This document shows positions 54,588 to 64,000 of a DNA stretch of 64,000 nucleotides, piece after piece. Within the stretch, counting starts at the first letter, position 1. The number at the start of each line of letters is the position of its first letter. Origin of the DNA: Candidatus Cohnella colombiensis (GTDB taxonomy: Bacteria > Bacillota > Bacilli > Paenibacillales > Paenibacillaceae); contig CP119317.1 in NCBI GenBank assembly GCA_029203125.1, forward strand, positions 3,658,001-3,722,000, read 5' to 3'. A model generated the notes under the pieces. That model was not told the DNA's origin. It saw nothing but the letters and a program-made list of their open reading frames with translations, and searched no databases. Position numbers and translations under genes: made by a program.

Positions 54588-55235
54588 TTATTTTTTATTG
54601 CCTTGAATCATCTCTATGAGCTCGCTATACTCTGTCTCAGTAAGCACGGTCTGAAGCATGGTCTGAAGTTTACTTAGCTCTTCCGCTGACATTCCGCCCG
54701 ATAGCGCATTCGACAATTGCATCAGCTGATCTTGACTTAATTTGGACACAATCGTGGAATATATTTTTTGACGTTGCTCATCTGTGAGAAGACTCTCATT
54801 AAATACTGGAAATGTATCTATTTCATTCGATTGAACGTTAGCAGGTGGCTCGTCTAAAGGTGCGATGACTTCCTCTCCTGCTGTTGTCTCAACTGAAGGT
54901 TGCTTTACTTCCCCTCTTGTTCCGCTGTCTACGGGATCTTCGGTAGTTTGAGTGTTCGCCTTTCCCGTTTCAGCCTTCTCTGATTCTCTCACTACCGGGT
55001 CTGTTAAAACATCGCTTTGCACTTCTTTAACTTTAGCAGGATGCTTGTCTACTCCCCATAACGTGCCCCACACACCTGACAAAGCGAACGGCTGCGTATC
55101 AATCGGTAAATCTAGCTGCTTTATTACTGTCTCTACATAGCTGTTAACGATATATCCGGTTGTCCAAATGCTCAAGAAGCTAATAACTAGTGCTGTCACA
55201 ACCATCCGGATTATCCAGCTCATCCATTTATACAT
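54588..55235 (-). CDS. Single-pass membrane protein of unknown function
   Basis: 215 aa starting at ATG 55235 (GGAGG nine bases upstream). One membrane helix at ~6-28 (WIIRMVVTALVISFLSIW), then a Glu/Pro/Thr-rich extracellular linker and a helical C-terminus (LTDEQRQKIYSTIVSKLSQDQLMQLSNAL). No family recognised. Terminators on both sides make it a single-gene unit between the RND pump and the M23 peptidase. Confidence 0.7.
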   Translation of the reverse strand: MYKWMSWIIRMVVTALVISFLSIWTTGYIVNSYVETVIKQLDLPIDTQPFALSGVWGTLWGVDKHPAKVKEVQSDVLTDPVVRESEKAETGKANTQTTEDPVDSGTRGEVKQPSVETTAGEEVIAPLDEPPANVQSNEIDTFPVFNESLLTDEQRQKIYSTIVSKLSQDQLMQLSNALSGGMSAEELSKLQTMLQTVLTETEYSELIEMIQGNKK

Positions 55236-55323
55236 CTCATTCACCCTCCAATCTTAGCTGTTTTCATAGCTTTCAGTATGGGCAAACGACTCTCACTTCA
55301 TTCTTCGATTTGAAAAATGATCA

Positions 55324-55386
55324 TAAAAGCCCCCACTTCACAGACAAGACATCACTGAAGATGTTCCTGACCATGAACCGGGGGCT
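55324..55386 (-). terminator. Terminator of the RND gene
   Basis: Outer arms AGCCCCC (minus strand 55386-55380) and GGGGGCT (55334-55328) enclose a small inner hairpin; TTTTAT follows on the minus strand. Confidence 0.7.
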
Positions 55387-55412
55387 CTGCTTCTATTATT
55401 ATAATTTGTTAA

Positions 55413-58400
55413 TTATGCGACTGCCTCTTCTACTGCAACTGGTGCTACTGATTTACGTTGCTTACGTGAACGTCTGAAGTAGAGTAGCTCATAGATGACT
55501 GGAACGACAATCAATGTTAATAGCGTGGAGCTTGTTAATCCACCGATTACGACGATTGCTAATCCACTTGAAATGATGCTTCCGCCACCCATACCGATTG
55601 CGAGTGGAATTAACGCACAGATTGTGGCAATAGCAGTCATCAGAATCGGACGTAGACGTGTACCTCCCGCTTCTACTAGTGCTTCACGTATCGTAGCTCC
55701 ATGCTCAATCTGTTGCTGGACTCGTTCAATGAGTACAATCGCATTCGTGACGACAATCCCGATCAGCATTAGGAATCCAATCATGCTGGACACCGATAGC
55801 GGCTCACCTGAAAGTAATGTTCCGAACAATCCACCAATTAGGGCGAAAGGTAAAGAGAACAGTACTGCAAGTGGGGCCCGACCTTCACGGAAGGCAATGA
55901 CCATGACGATGTAGACCATTCCGACGGCTACTAGCATTGCCATCATCATATCAGTCATCATCTGCTGTACATCAGCATTACTTCCATCTAAGGAATACGT
56001 AACTCCATCTGGTAGCACGAGTGCCTTCAGCGAATCTTTCAATTCACCATTCACTTTACTCGGGTCTTTATCTGTAATTTGCGCATTAACGGTTGCGTAC
56101 TCTGCCCCATTTTTCAATTGCAAGGCACTAGGGAGCTGAACCTCACTCACCTGTGCGATATCTTTCACTTCAATAACGTCTCCAGTCGGAGCAGTTACTT
56201 TCAGTTGCTCGATATCCTTAATGGATGCAAGAGACACACCATTGAGTGAGATCGTAAGCTCATTAGTATCATTTCCATCACCGATGTGGCCCAGAGGCAT
56301 CTCTGTAAGGAAAGGACTAATTAAGCGATGTGCCTGGATCGCGGACAGTCCGTAGCGCGCTGCGTCAGCTTGACGAACTGAAATCGCAATTCCTTTCGTA
56401 CCATCCTGCAAATTGTTACTTACATTTTTCGTTCCAGACAGACCAGCTACAGTTGTTGTAATGAGTTCTGTCGCCTTTCGAATATCTGCAGATGTCGATC
56501 CTGTCACCGTTACGGCAATAACGTTGCCTCCCGACATATCATCTTTCACAAGCGAAAACTCACTGCCTTCTGCTACCGTTACTTTCGGACTGATTTCATC
56601 GACGAATTGATCCAAATCTGTATCCGATTTTAGCCCGATGAACCATTCCGCCTTATTGGATTCATGGCCACCGAACATGCCACCGCCTACGGTTACATTC
56701 GTATTTTCAACCGCTGCGTTTTGTTCAATGATCGTATTTAGACGATTTGCTTCTGCTTGAACCGATTCTTTATTCGTACCCATCGGCATGCTAAGTGTCG
56801 CAAACATATATTTATAATCCGTTTGTGGGAGAAGCACAACTCCTACTTTACCTGCAAAGATCGGAACAAAGCTCGCTATGAAAATCAGGAATGCAACGAA
56901 CAATACTATAAACTTATGTCCGAGCGACCAACGTAACGCTTTTTTGTACCCACGGCTTATTGAAGACTCTTTATGCTCTTTTAGCTTGGCATTGCGCATC
57001 AACATCCAACCCATTAATGGAACAACTGTCAAGGCCACTAACAGAGAGGACAATAATGCGAATGCAACGGTCCATGCAAATGGACGGAAATACCCACCGA
57101 TCATCCCTTGAAGCAAACCTAGTGGAGCAAATACGGCTACTGTCGTTATCGTAGACGATGTGATCGCTCTACCAACCTCTGACGTTGCTGAGATGATCAG
57201 CTCTTTACTAATCTTCTCTCCGCGCATCCGACGAACGAGATTCTCAATGACGACAATACTATCATCTACAACACGGCCCGTAGCGACTGCCAATCCGCCA
57301 AGTGTCATAATATTTAATGTAACATCAGTGAAAGTTTTCAAACAAATCATAGCGATGAGCATTGATAAAGGAATCGATACAATCGCGATAATCGTCGCCC
57401 GTATGTTCCTTAAGAAGAACAAGATCAGTATCGATGCAAACAATGCGCCTAGCAATCCTTCACGCAACAAGCTGCTTACAGATTCTTTCACGTCAGATGC
57501 TCGATCATACATAATGAGCGATTGCATTTGACCCTCTTTCTCTATCTCATCATACAGCTTAAGCACTTTATCGGATACCTCGACGGTGTTCGCTGTTTCG
57601 GACTTCGTGATATTCACAGTGATACTAGGAGATCCATTGGTTAAGCTAATTACGTCTAGCTCTTTTCCTTGTTCAACTGTTGCAATATCCGTTAGCTTCA
57701 CATCACCTGCAGGTGTTAGACTCCATTGCTTTAACTGATCTAGGCTGCGGAGATCACCTTGTACAAATACAGGCAACGTGCTTTGATTCACTGTCAATTC
57801 TCCAAGCGGCATACTCAAGTTGTTTGCTTGAATCGCCATCACCACTTGCTCATAACTGACGTTATACTGAGCCATCTTCGCAGCATCCAAGCGGATGTAG
57901 ATCCCATCATCCTTCAAGCCAGTTGTACTGACTTTGCTAACGCCATCTATCGCTTGAAGCTTCGGTAGCAAGCTACTCTTCACGAGCTCGTTGAACTGCT
58001 CCTCCGATGCGCCCTGCTTAGCAGACACCGTCGTATACATGATCGGTTGATTTGTCGTCGAGAAATACATGACTTCCGGTTTATGAACACCCACTGGAAG
58101 CGAAACTTCATTCAGCGCTTGCCGGACGACTTCTTGTTTCACTTTCATATCATCACTGAAAGAAAATTCTAGCTGTACAAAAGAGATGCTGTTTGATGAG
58201 GTGGAAATTACATTCTTCACACCCTCTAGATTACGAAGTACTTTCTCCATCGGCGCGGTTACTTGGCTAAGCACCTCATTGGGAGCCGCACCAGGATACA
58301 TAGCGGACACCATAATGCCTGGGAATGTAACTTCCGGTTGCTGCTCTTGTTTAAATTGTAGCGCAGAATACACGCCGCCTACTGCAACCAATAGCACCAA

Positions 58401-58451
58401 AAGTACTACCGCTACTGGATTACGCAATGAAAAATTTGTGAAAAACTTCAT
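55413..58451 (-). CDS. RND-family efflux permease (SwrC/YerP-like)
   Basis: 1012 aa, 12 membrane helices and two large extracytoplasmic loops, all typical of RND pumps (residues 1-32: FSLRNPVAVVLLVLLVAVGG). The proton-relay helix has the D in VATGRVVDDSIVVIEN. The pattern PGIMVSAMYPGAAPNEV and the C-terminal GIVVTNAIVLI are standard. No adaptor or outer-membrane gene accompanies it, as usual in Gram-positives where SwrC exports lipopeptides. Substrate unknown. Confidence 0.92.
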   Translation of the reverse strand: MKFFTNFSLRNPVAVVLLVLLVAVGGVYSALQFKQEQQPEVTFPGIMVSAMYPGAAPNEVLSQVTAPMEKVLRNLEGVKNVISTSSNSISFVQLEFSFSDDMKVKQEVVRQALNEVSLPVGVHKPEVMYFSTTNQPIMYTTVSAKQGASEEQFNELVKSSLLPKLQAIDGVSKVSTTGLKDDGIYIRLDAAKMAQYNVSYEQVVMAIQANNLSMPLGELTVNQSTLPVFVQGDLRSLDQLKQWSLTPAGDVKLTDIATVEQGKELDVISLTNGSPSITVNITKSETANTVEVSDKVLKLYDEIEKEGQMQSLIMYDRASDVKESVSSLLREGLLGALFASILILFFLRNIRATIIAIVSIPLSMLIAMICLKTFTDVTLNIMTLGGLAVATGRVVDDSIVVIENLVRRMRGEKISKELIISATSEVGRAITSSTITTVAVFAPLGLLQGMIGGYFRPFAWTVAFALLSSLLVALTVVPLMGWMLMRNAKLKEHKESSISRGYKKALRWSLGHKFIVLFVAFLIFIASFVPIFAGKVGVVLLPQTDYKYMFATLSMPMGTNKESVQAEANRLNTIIEQNAAVENTNVTVGGGMFGGHESNKAEWFIGLKSDTDLDQFVDEISPKVTVAEGSEFSLVKDDMSGGNVIAVTVTGSTSADIRKATELITTTVAGLSGTKNVSNNLQDGTKGIAISVRQADAARYGLSAIQAHRLISPFLTEMPLGHIGDGNDTNELTISLNGVSLASIKDIEQLKVTAPTGDVIEVKDIAQVSEVQLPSALQLKNGAEYATVNAQITDKDPSKVNGELKDSLKALVLPDGVTYSLDGSNADVQQMMTDMMMAMLVAVGMVYIVMVIAFREGRAPLAVLFSLPFALIGGLFGTLLSGEPLSVSSMIGFLMLIGIVVTNAIVLIERVQQQIEHGATIREALVEAGGTRLRPILMTAIATICALIPLAIGMGGGSIISSGLAIVVIGGLTSSTLLTLIVVPVIYELLYFRRSRKQRKSVAPVAVEEAVA

Positions 58452-58597
58452 TCTTTGTTCCCCATTCCCTATCAGAAATATTTACTTCAACTGGTTACTA
58501 TTGTATCTATTCTTTATATGTTGCAACATGGTCCGGAGAATTGGATTTTACCCAGACCTTAGACTGAGAATTAGTCAGACCCTAGTGTAGGAATATA

Positions 58598-58637
58598 CAA
58601 AAAAGAGCCCCAGGTGGAATCAACCCCCTGAGGCTCT
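58598..58637 (-). terminator. Terminator of purA
   Basis: Minus strand AGAGCCTCAGG (58637-58627) pairs with CCTGGGGCTCT (58614-58604, one G-U), followed by TTTTTTG. It ends purA 24 bp after its stop. Confidence 0.87.
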
Positions 58638-58660
58638 TGCTTTATATACTATCAATGCTC

Positions 58661-59947
58661 TTATTTATAAATAGCTGCAATTTGGTTCGTCTGCTCGCGG
58701 TTACGTCCAACAGAGAAGATCGCAATCGGAATACCTGTCAGCTCAGAAACACGATTAACGAAATTACGTGTGTTTACTGGCAAGTCCTCCATCGTCTTCG
58801 CATTGGAGATATCTTCGCTCCAGCCTGGTAGCTCCTCGTATATTGCTTCACATTCTTCGAGCAGCTTCAAGTTTGCTGGATAATGCGCCATAATGTCGCC
58901 ACGGAAACGATATGCGGTACAGATCTTGACCGTCTCAAGGCCCGTCAATACATCCAAGGAGTTAAGTGATAGGCCCGTAATTCCACTAACACGACGTGCG
59001 TGACGTACAACAACAGAGTCGAACCAGCCTACACGACGTGGACGTCCTGTAACCGTACCATACTCATGTCCTTTATCCCGAATCCATTGACCAAGATCGT
59101 CATTTAGCTCTGTTGGGAATGGACCATCTCCTACACGCGTTGTGTATGCTTTCGCCACCCCGATGACTTCACGAATCTTGGAGGGGCCAACGCCAGAACC
59201 GATACACACACCGCCAGCAGAAGGATTGGAACTTGTAACATAAGGGTAGGTGCCTTGATCGATATCGAGCATAACGCCCTGCGCACCTTCGAATAGTACC
59301 TTTTTCCCTTCATCAATCGCATCATTCAATACGACAGATGTATCCGTGACGAATGAGCGTAGCAATTCCGCATAATCCAAATATTCTTTAATTATGCTAT
59401 CTGCATCGAGTGGCTCACCATTGTACATCTGCGTAATCACTTGATTCTTATCTGCAATAATGCTGCGAGCTTTCTCAGCGAATGCCTCAGCAACCATCAA
59501 ATCTGCAATCCGAATTCCGTTCCGAGCTGCTTTGTCCATATAGCAAGGGCCAATTCCCTTACGGGTTGTGCCAATCTTGTTGTCTGCTTTACGATCTTCT
59601 TCCAGTGCATCGAGTACGAGGTGATACGGCATAATGACATGCGCGCGATCACTAATCTTCAAGTTATCGACAGAAAAGCCGTTGTCGCGAATATATTGAA
59701 TTTCATCGACGAGTGCACCCGGATTAATGACCATTCCATTCCCAATTACACACAATTTGTTTTGATTAAAAATGCCTGAAGGTATCATCGTTAGCTTATA
59801 CTTTTTGTCTTTAATGAGGATCGTGTGGCCTGCATTGTTACCACCCTGGTAACGGGCTACGACATCAGCCTTCTCTGCGAGAAAATCGGTGATCTTCCCT
59901 TTTCCTTCGTCTCCCCACTGCGTACCTACAACTACGACTGTTGACAA
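58661..59947 (-). CDS. purA: Adenylosuccinate synthetase
   Basis: 428 aa, full length. GTP-binding loop GDEGKGK at residues ~12-18, IMP-binding NNAGHT, and GIGPCYMDKAARNGIR; C-terminal recognition loop VGRNREQ. Catalyses IMP + Asp + GTP to adenylosuccinate, first committed step to AMP. ATG at 59947 with GGAGGGATACCATTG upstream. Situated between dnaB and the RND gene with its own terminator; 59948-60178 contains its control region, with no riboswitch that I can see. Confidence 0.97.
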   Translation of the reverse strand: MSTVVVVGTQWGDEGKGKITDFLAEKADVVARYQGGNNAGHTILIKDKKYKLTMIPSGIFNQNKLCVIGNGMVINPGALVDEIQYIRDNGFSVDNLKISDRAHVIMPYHLVLDALEEDRKADNKIGTTRKGIGPCYMDKAARNGIRIADLMVAEAFAEKARSIIADKNQVITQMYNGEPLDADSIIKEYLDYAELLRSFVTDTSVVLNDAIDEGKKVLFEGAQGVMLDIDQGTYPYVTSSNPSAGGVCIGSGVGPSKIREVIGVAKAYTTRVGDGPFPTELNDDLGQWIRDKGHEYGTVTGRPRRVGWFDSVVVRHARRVSGITGLSLNSLDVLTGLETVKICTAYRFRGDIMAHYPANLKLLEECEAIYEELPGWSEDISNAKTMEDLPVNTRNFVNRVSELTGIPIAIFSVGRNREQTNQIAAIYK

Positions 59948-60178
59948 TGGTATCCCTCCATCCGATGTGGCTTACACAACGGCATGATTATGCCACTCGA
60001 ACGCTTGCATTCGCGATCAAGCAGCAGAAAACTGTGTACACACTCATCACAAAATACAAGTCTGAGTCGTACCCAGCTTTATTAGTTTAACAACTGCGAA
60101 CATGGAAGTCAACGAAATTACGAACGATTATTACATGTCCTAAATAAATGTTCGGAATTAGGTCGAATATCATACGGT

Positions 60179-61552
60179 TTAAGCACTTCCAACGAACGCT
60201 TCTGGATGAGAATGATTGAGACTAACAAATTTATTGAAGTTTTTCAAGAACACTAGCTCAACGGTTCCTACTGGGCCATTCCGTTGCTTCGCGATTATAA
60301 TCTCGATAATATTTTTCTTCTCGGATTCCTTATCGTAATAGTCATCACGATAGAGGAAAGCGACGATATCGGCATCTTGCTCGATTGAACCGGATTCCCG
60401 AAGGTCACTCATCATCGGTCGTTTATCCTGACGTTGTTCAACACCCCGAGATAGCTGCGACAGTGCAATAACAGGCACTTCAAGCTCTCTGGCAATTTGC
60501 TTCAATGTACGTGAGATTTCAGATACTTCCTGTTGCCGATTTTCGCCTGACTTGCCCCGACCTTGAATAAGCTGAAGATAGTCGATGAGGATCATCCCTA
60601 GCCCCTTCTCTTTCTTCAGTCGACGGCACTTCGCACGAATATCCGCTACAGTTATTCCAGGCGTATCATCAATAAAGATTTGAGCTTCTGATAGTGAGCC
60701 CATCGCCATAGATAGCTTTTCCCAATCGTCACCCTTCAGCTCACCCGTTCGCATACGCTGTGCATCTACGTTCGATTCCGCACAGATCATCCGCTGCACA
60801 AGCTGGGGCGCACTCATCTCGAGACTGAAAATCGCAACCGTTGCTGAAGCGCGAACTGCAACATTCTGTGCAATATTAAGCGCGAAGGCAGTCTTCCCTA
60901 CTGACGGACGAGCGGCAACGATAATGAGATCATTCGCTTGGAAGCCTGAGGTCATCTTGTCCAAATCTGGAAAACCTGAAGGGATGCCCGTTACGCCGCC
61001 CTTATGATTGAATAAAAATTCTACGCGCTCAAATACATCCATCAACACGTCACGAATGCTAATAAAGCCATGCGCTGCACGGCGATTCGACAGCTCCATA
61101 ATCCGCTGCTCTGCATCGCTAAGGAGTGCACCCACATCGTCTTCAGTCGCATATCCATTGGATACGATCTGTGTTGCGGTACGGATTAAACGGCGCAACA
61201 TCGACTTTTCTTCAACGATCTGCGCATAGTATTCCACGTTGGCTGCGGTTGGAACCGCTGCTGCTAGCTTCGCTAAATAAGGAACTCCGCCAACCTCATC
61301 GAGCTGCCCAATATCCTGGAGCTTCGCCGTTAAGGTGACAAGGTCGATCGGTTGACCTTCCTCCCCTAAGACGACCATCACATCATAGATCCGTTGATGC
61401 GATACGCTATAGAAATCCTCGGGGTGCAGACGTTCCATCGAAGTAATAAGTGCTTCCGCTTCGAGCAGTATTGCACCGAGTACGGCTTGTTCCGCCTCTA
61501 GGTTTTGCGGCGGAACACGGTCAAACATCAGTTGATCGCCGCTACCGTTCAT
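60179..61552 (-). CDS. dnaB: Replicative DNA helicase
   Basis: 457 aa. N-terminal domain (PPQNLEAEQAVLGAILLE) and RecA-like ATPase with Walker A ARPSVGKTAFAL, DnaB motifs LEMSAPQL, LIDYLQLI and LRESGSIEQDADIV. Hexameric 5'-3' helicase at the fork. GAGGAG upstream of the ATG. It follows rplI by four bases, the third gene of gdpP-rplI-dnaB. Confidence 0.97.
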   Translation of the reverse strand: MNGSGDQLMFDRVPPQNLEAEQAVLGAILLEAEALITSMERLHPEDFYSVSHQRIYDVMVVLGEEGQPIDLVTLTAKLQDIGQLDEVGGVPYLAKLAAAVPTAANVEYYAQIVEEKSMLRRLIRTATQIVSNGYATEDDVGALLSDAEQRIMELSNRRAAHGFISIRDVLMDVFERVEFLFNHKGGVTGIPSGFPDLDKMTSGFQANDLIIVAARPSVGKTAFALNIAQNVAVRASATVAIFSLEMSAPQLVQRMICAESNVDAQRMRTGELKGDDWEKLSMAMGSLSEAQIFIDDTPGITVADIRAKCRRLKKEKGLGMILIDYLQLIQGRGKSGENRQQEVSEISRTLKQIARELEVPVIALSQLSRGVEQRQDKRPMMSDLRESGSIEQDADIVAFLYRDDYYDKESEKKNIIEIIIAKQRNGPVGTVELVFLKNFNKFVSLNHSHPEAFVGSA

Positions 61553-61556
61553 GGGA

Positions 61557-62003
61557 TCACTCCTCTACGATATGAACGTTAAGCTGTCCCTTAACGTCAG
61601 GGAACACTTTAACCGTTACTTTGGTTACACCTAATGTACGGATTGGATCATCTAGCTCGATCTTACGCTTATCAATGGAGATCTTATGTGAAGCTTCAAG
61701 TGCTTCGGCAATTTGCTTGCTCGTAATTGCACCGAACAGTCGACCGCCATCGCCGGCTTTAGCTTTTATCGTAACTGTCAATTCCGTCAGACGCGCCGCA
61801 AGTGCCTTTGCATCGTCCTTTTCCTTATCCTTCTTCTTCTGTTCCGCTGCATTCTTCTGATCCAGTGTCTTCTTGGCACCATCTGTTGCGATTTGCACTA
61901 CTCCTTTAGGAATAAGGAAATTACGTGCATAGCCTTCAGATACTTCTTTTACTTCACCTTTTTTACCTTGCCCTTTAACATCCTGCAAGAAGATTACTTT
62001 CAT
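61557..62003 (-). CDS. rplI: 50S ribosomal protein bL9
   Basis: 148 aa. N-terminal rRNA-binding domain MKVIFLQDVKGQGKKGEVKEV, long linker helix rich in Lys/Asp, C-terminal globular domain. ATG overlaps the gdpP stop (ATGA). Confidence 0.98.
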   Translation of the reverse strand: MKVIFLQDVKGQGKKGEVKEVSEGYARNFLIPKGVVQIATDGAKKTLDQKNAAEQKKKDKEKDDAKALAARLTELTVTIKAKAGDGGRLFGAITSKQIAEALEASHKISIDKRKIELDDPIRTLGVTKVTVKVFPDVKGQLNVHIVEE

Positions 62004-63964
62004 TCGAATAACCCCTTTTCCTCTTCAAGATCTTTCAATACTTGCTTCAGCTGGGTGGAAACCTCAGCAACTGTCCCCTGCAACTGGGCAGCGGCATTCG
62101 TCAAATGCCCTCCGCCGCCAAGACGTTCCATAACGATCTGTACGTTGATTTGTCCAAGTGATCGCGCGCTGACGCCCACCTTACCATCGGGACGCATACC
62201 GATCACGAACGAAGCTTTAATACCCGTCATATTAAGTAAAGTGTCTGCCGCTTGTGCGATTAAAATCTGTGGAATGCCCTTCGCAGTATCAGACACCGCA
62301 ATCGCTATGCTATCCCCATACGTCTGTGCATGACGGATAATTTCAGCCTTGCGGATATACTCCTCTAAATCCTCTTTCAACATCCGTTGAATGAGAACCG
62401 AATCTGCTCCATTACGGCGTAGGAATGATGCCGCTTCGAAAGTTCGCGAGCCTGTTCGCATCGCAAAGCTCTTCGTATCTACCGTTATCCCTGCTAGCAA
62501 TGCAGTAGATTCTCTAACATCTAGCGATACACGATCATGAATATATTGTAGCAATTCCGTTACAAGCTCACAGGCCGAAGAGGCATAAGGCTCCATGTAA
62601 ACGAGCACGGCATCATCAATAAATTCTTCACTTCGACGGTGATGGTCGACTACGACGATTCGATCTGTTAATTGGAGCAATTTAGGCTCTGCAACCATTG
62701 TCGCACGATGCGTATCCACGACAACAGCGAGCGAGCGCTTATTCATTAAACTCATCGCATGCTCTGGCGTAATAAACCGCTTAAAGAGCCGGTCATCCTC
62801 TTTGAGCATATCCACCATCTTCTGAATCGCAGGGTTAATTCCCTCAAGTACGACAAACGCTTCTTTACCATACATTTGAGCGGCCTTGAGCACCCCAATT
62901 GATGCACCCACTGAGTCCATATCGGGCATCTTATGCCCCATAACAATGATGTTCGAGCTTTCCTTAATTAAATCCCGCAACGCATGAGAGATGACACGAG
63001 CTCTTACTCGCGTCCGTTTCTCCATCGCATTGCTCTTGCCTCCATAATAGCTTTGACGCTGCCCGACCTTCACGACTGCCTGATCGCCACCTCGACCTAG
63101 TGCAATATCCAGGCTCCCTTGAACAAGATGTCCAAGCTCAATGACGTCATCCGTACCTGCAGCGAATCCAATGCTGAGTGTCATCGAAAGCTTATGATCA
63201 ATCGTAATTTCGCGAACATCATCCAACAATTCAAACCGCGTTTGTTCTAAGTTTTTCAATGAAGCTAAGTTCGTAATGACCATATAGCGATCCGAGGATA
63301 ATCGGCGAAGGAATAGACCATGTCTTTGCGCCCATTCATTGATCTCACCCGTAATCTTAGATAACAACACCGCACGTTGCTGCTCGTCCATCCCCTGTGC
63401 GATTTCCTCTAGATTGTCCATCATCACAATGCCGAGCGCGAGCTTTTCTTCTTCATACTTCTTAGCAAGCGTCCAACGGCTCGTAATATCTGTGATATAC
63501 AAGTACCGCTCTTTCGGACGAATAATCAGCTCATACACATGACCGTTAATCGTCGTCTCAACAGTCGTTTCCTTGTCCTTCGGCGGTTGTTGAAAGGGGG
63601 CAAAATAGTTCGCAAGCGGCTCCCCCACAATCGAGAGCTTTCCTAAGATAGTTGCGATATAGGAGTTGTGCCACTGAACTTCTTTTTCCTCATTATAAAC
63701 GATAATTCCGAACGGCAGATGCCCGATCACATCGTTTCCGACACTCTTTACTCGCATAGATAACGTTAATACATAGTCATTCAAATCTTTACGAAACGCA
63801 CGTTCAGCGAGCAATCCATACACAGTGACAACTGAACCAAATACAATGCCTAATGCACCCAGAATCCACTGATAGTATGCTAACGCGGCGGTCAGTAATA
63901 AAATGAGAACTAATGTCCATACAACATGCATACCGTGCCAACGCTGCACGAGAAACTTTGGCAT
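62000..63964 (-). CDS. gdpP: GdpP, c-di-AMP phosphodiesterase
   Basis: 654 aa. Two membrane helices (~12-50), a PAS-type domain (~80-150), a degenerate GGDEF domain (~170-300) and the DHH/DHHA1 catalytic module (~330-654): HKMPDMDSVG, VVDTHR, VVDHHRRS and GGGGHLTNAAA. Hydrolyses c-di-AMP to pApA and so affects wall stress, potassium and beta-lactam tolerance. The ribosome site is weak. The 36 bases upstream to the window edge are probably the end of the preceding gene, usually a DUF2232 membrane protein, too short to call. Confidence 0.96.
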   Translation of the reverse strand: MPKFLVQRWHGMHVVWTLVLILLLTAALAYYQWILGALGIVFGSVVTVYGLLAERAFRKDLNDYVLTLSMRVKSVGNDVIGHLPFGIIVYNEEKEVQWHNSYIATILGKLSIVGEPLANYFAPFQQPPKDKETTVETTINGHVYELIIRPKERYLYITDITSRWTLAKKYEEEKLALGIVMMDNLEEIAQGMDEQQRAVLLSKITGEINEWAQRHGLFLRRLSSDRYMVITNLASLKNLEQTRFELLDDVREITIDHKLSMTLSIGFAAGTDDVIELGHLVQGSLDIALGRGGDQAVVKVGQRQSYYGGKSNAMEKRTRVRARVISHALRDLIKESSNIIVMGHKMPDMDSVGASIGVLKAAQMYGKEAFVVLEGINPAIQKMVDMLKEDDRLFKRFITPEHAMSLMNKRSLAVVVDTHRATMVAEPKLLQLTDRIVVVDHHRRSEEFIDDAVLVYMEPYASSACELVTELLQYIHDRVSLDVRESTALLAGITVDTKSFAMRTGSRTFEAASFLRRNGADSVLIQRMLKEDLEEYIRKAEIIRHAQTYGDSIAIAVSDTAKGIPQILIAQAADTLLNMTGIKASFVIGMRPDGKVGVSARSLGQINVQIVMERLGGGGHLTNAAAQLQGTVAEVSTQLKQVLKDLEEEKGLFE

Positions 63965-64000
63965 ATTTGCTTTTCGCCCCTGTCTTAAGCTGCAATCGAT

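Noticed and set aside
59948..60178. Purine riboswitch ahead of purA
   Set aside because: I could not find the paired P1-P2-P3 architecture or conserved loop sequences by eye.

Overview
The window looks like an origin-proximal chromosome segment of a Paenibacillus/Cohnella-type bacterium (Bacillota, Paenibacillaceae). Three things point there. The right third has the Bacillota core order gdpP-rplI-dnaB-purA ... walR-walK-walH-walI-walJ-htrA. A CxxH/CxxC mini-protein lies just after htrA. The accessory genes are of types common in that family: an SLH-anchored surface giant, copper-amine-oxidase-N-like 'stalk' proteins, a YesN-type response regulator and large XRE regulators. I see no rRNA, tRNA, CRISPR array, intact transposase or recombinase.

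Layout, left to right. 1-6724: the 5' part of a secreted stalk-domain protein, then a 1906-aa surface protein with VWA, DUF11, InlB-like repeats and three SLH modules. 7052-14956: a gene-poor accessory zone of small regulator/enzyme modules ending at rlmH. 15426-23007: PhnA-like, esterase, PQQ-propeller, XRE regulator, UDG-like, stalk, YwbE and glutathione peroxidase genes, then a 50-bp-period repeat array. 23040-28485: a UPF0397 ECF transporter operon ending in an RGG-tailed DEAD-box helicase, and a DUF1540 gene. 28536-40991: a YtfQ/R/T-YjfF-type sugar ABC operon carrying its own chemoreceptor and a second binding protein, divergent from a kinase/response regulator/binding lipoprotein trio. 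41024-45199: a BmrC/BmrD-type heterodimeric drug exporter behind a leader-peptide attenuator. 45231-63964: the wal/htrA block, an M23 peptidase, an RND pump, purA, dnaB, rplI and gdpP.

The most unusual observation is that the last codons of rlmH plus the stop region (14922-14956) recur, in the same orientation, as degenerate copies at 7052, 8115, 11351 and 13082. Each copy separates a 1-3 kb block of accessory genes. Staphylococcal SCC elements integrate at exactly this 3' end of rlmH and leave such direct repeats. The stretch therefore resembles a tandem array of small SCC-like cassettes, or their remnants, without a visible recombinase. In Bacillus rlmH sits directly after htrA; here about 30 kb of accessory genes separates them, so the whole rlmH neighbourhood looks plastic.

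Regulatory logic readable from sequence: a TetR gene divergent from an SDR gene with two matching operators flanking a near-consensus promoter; a 28-codon leader peptide followed by mutually exclusive hairpins ahead of bmrC; an internal terminator after the first sugar-binding-protein gene; and a cre-like site over its -10 region.
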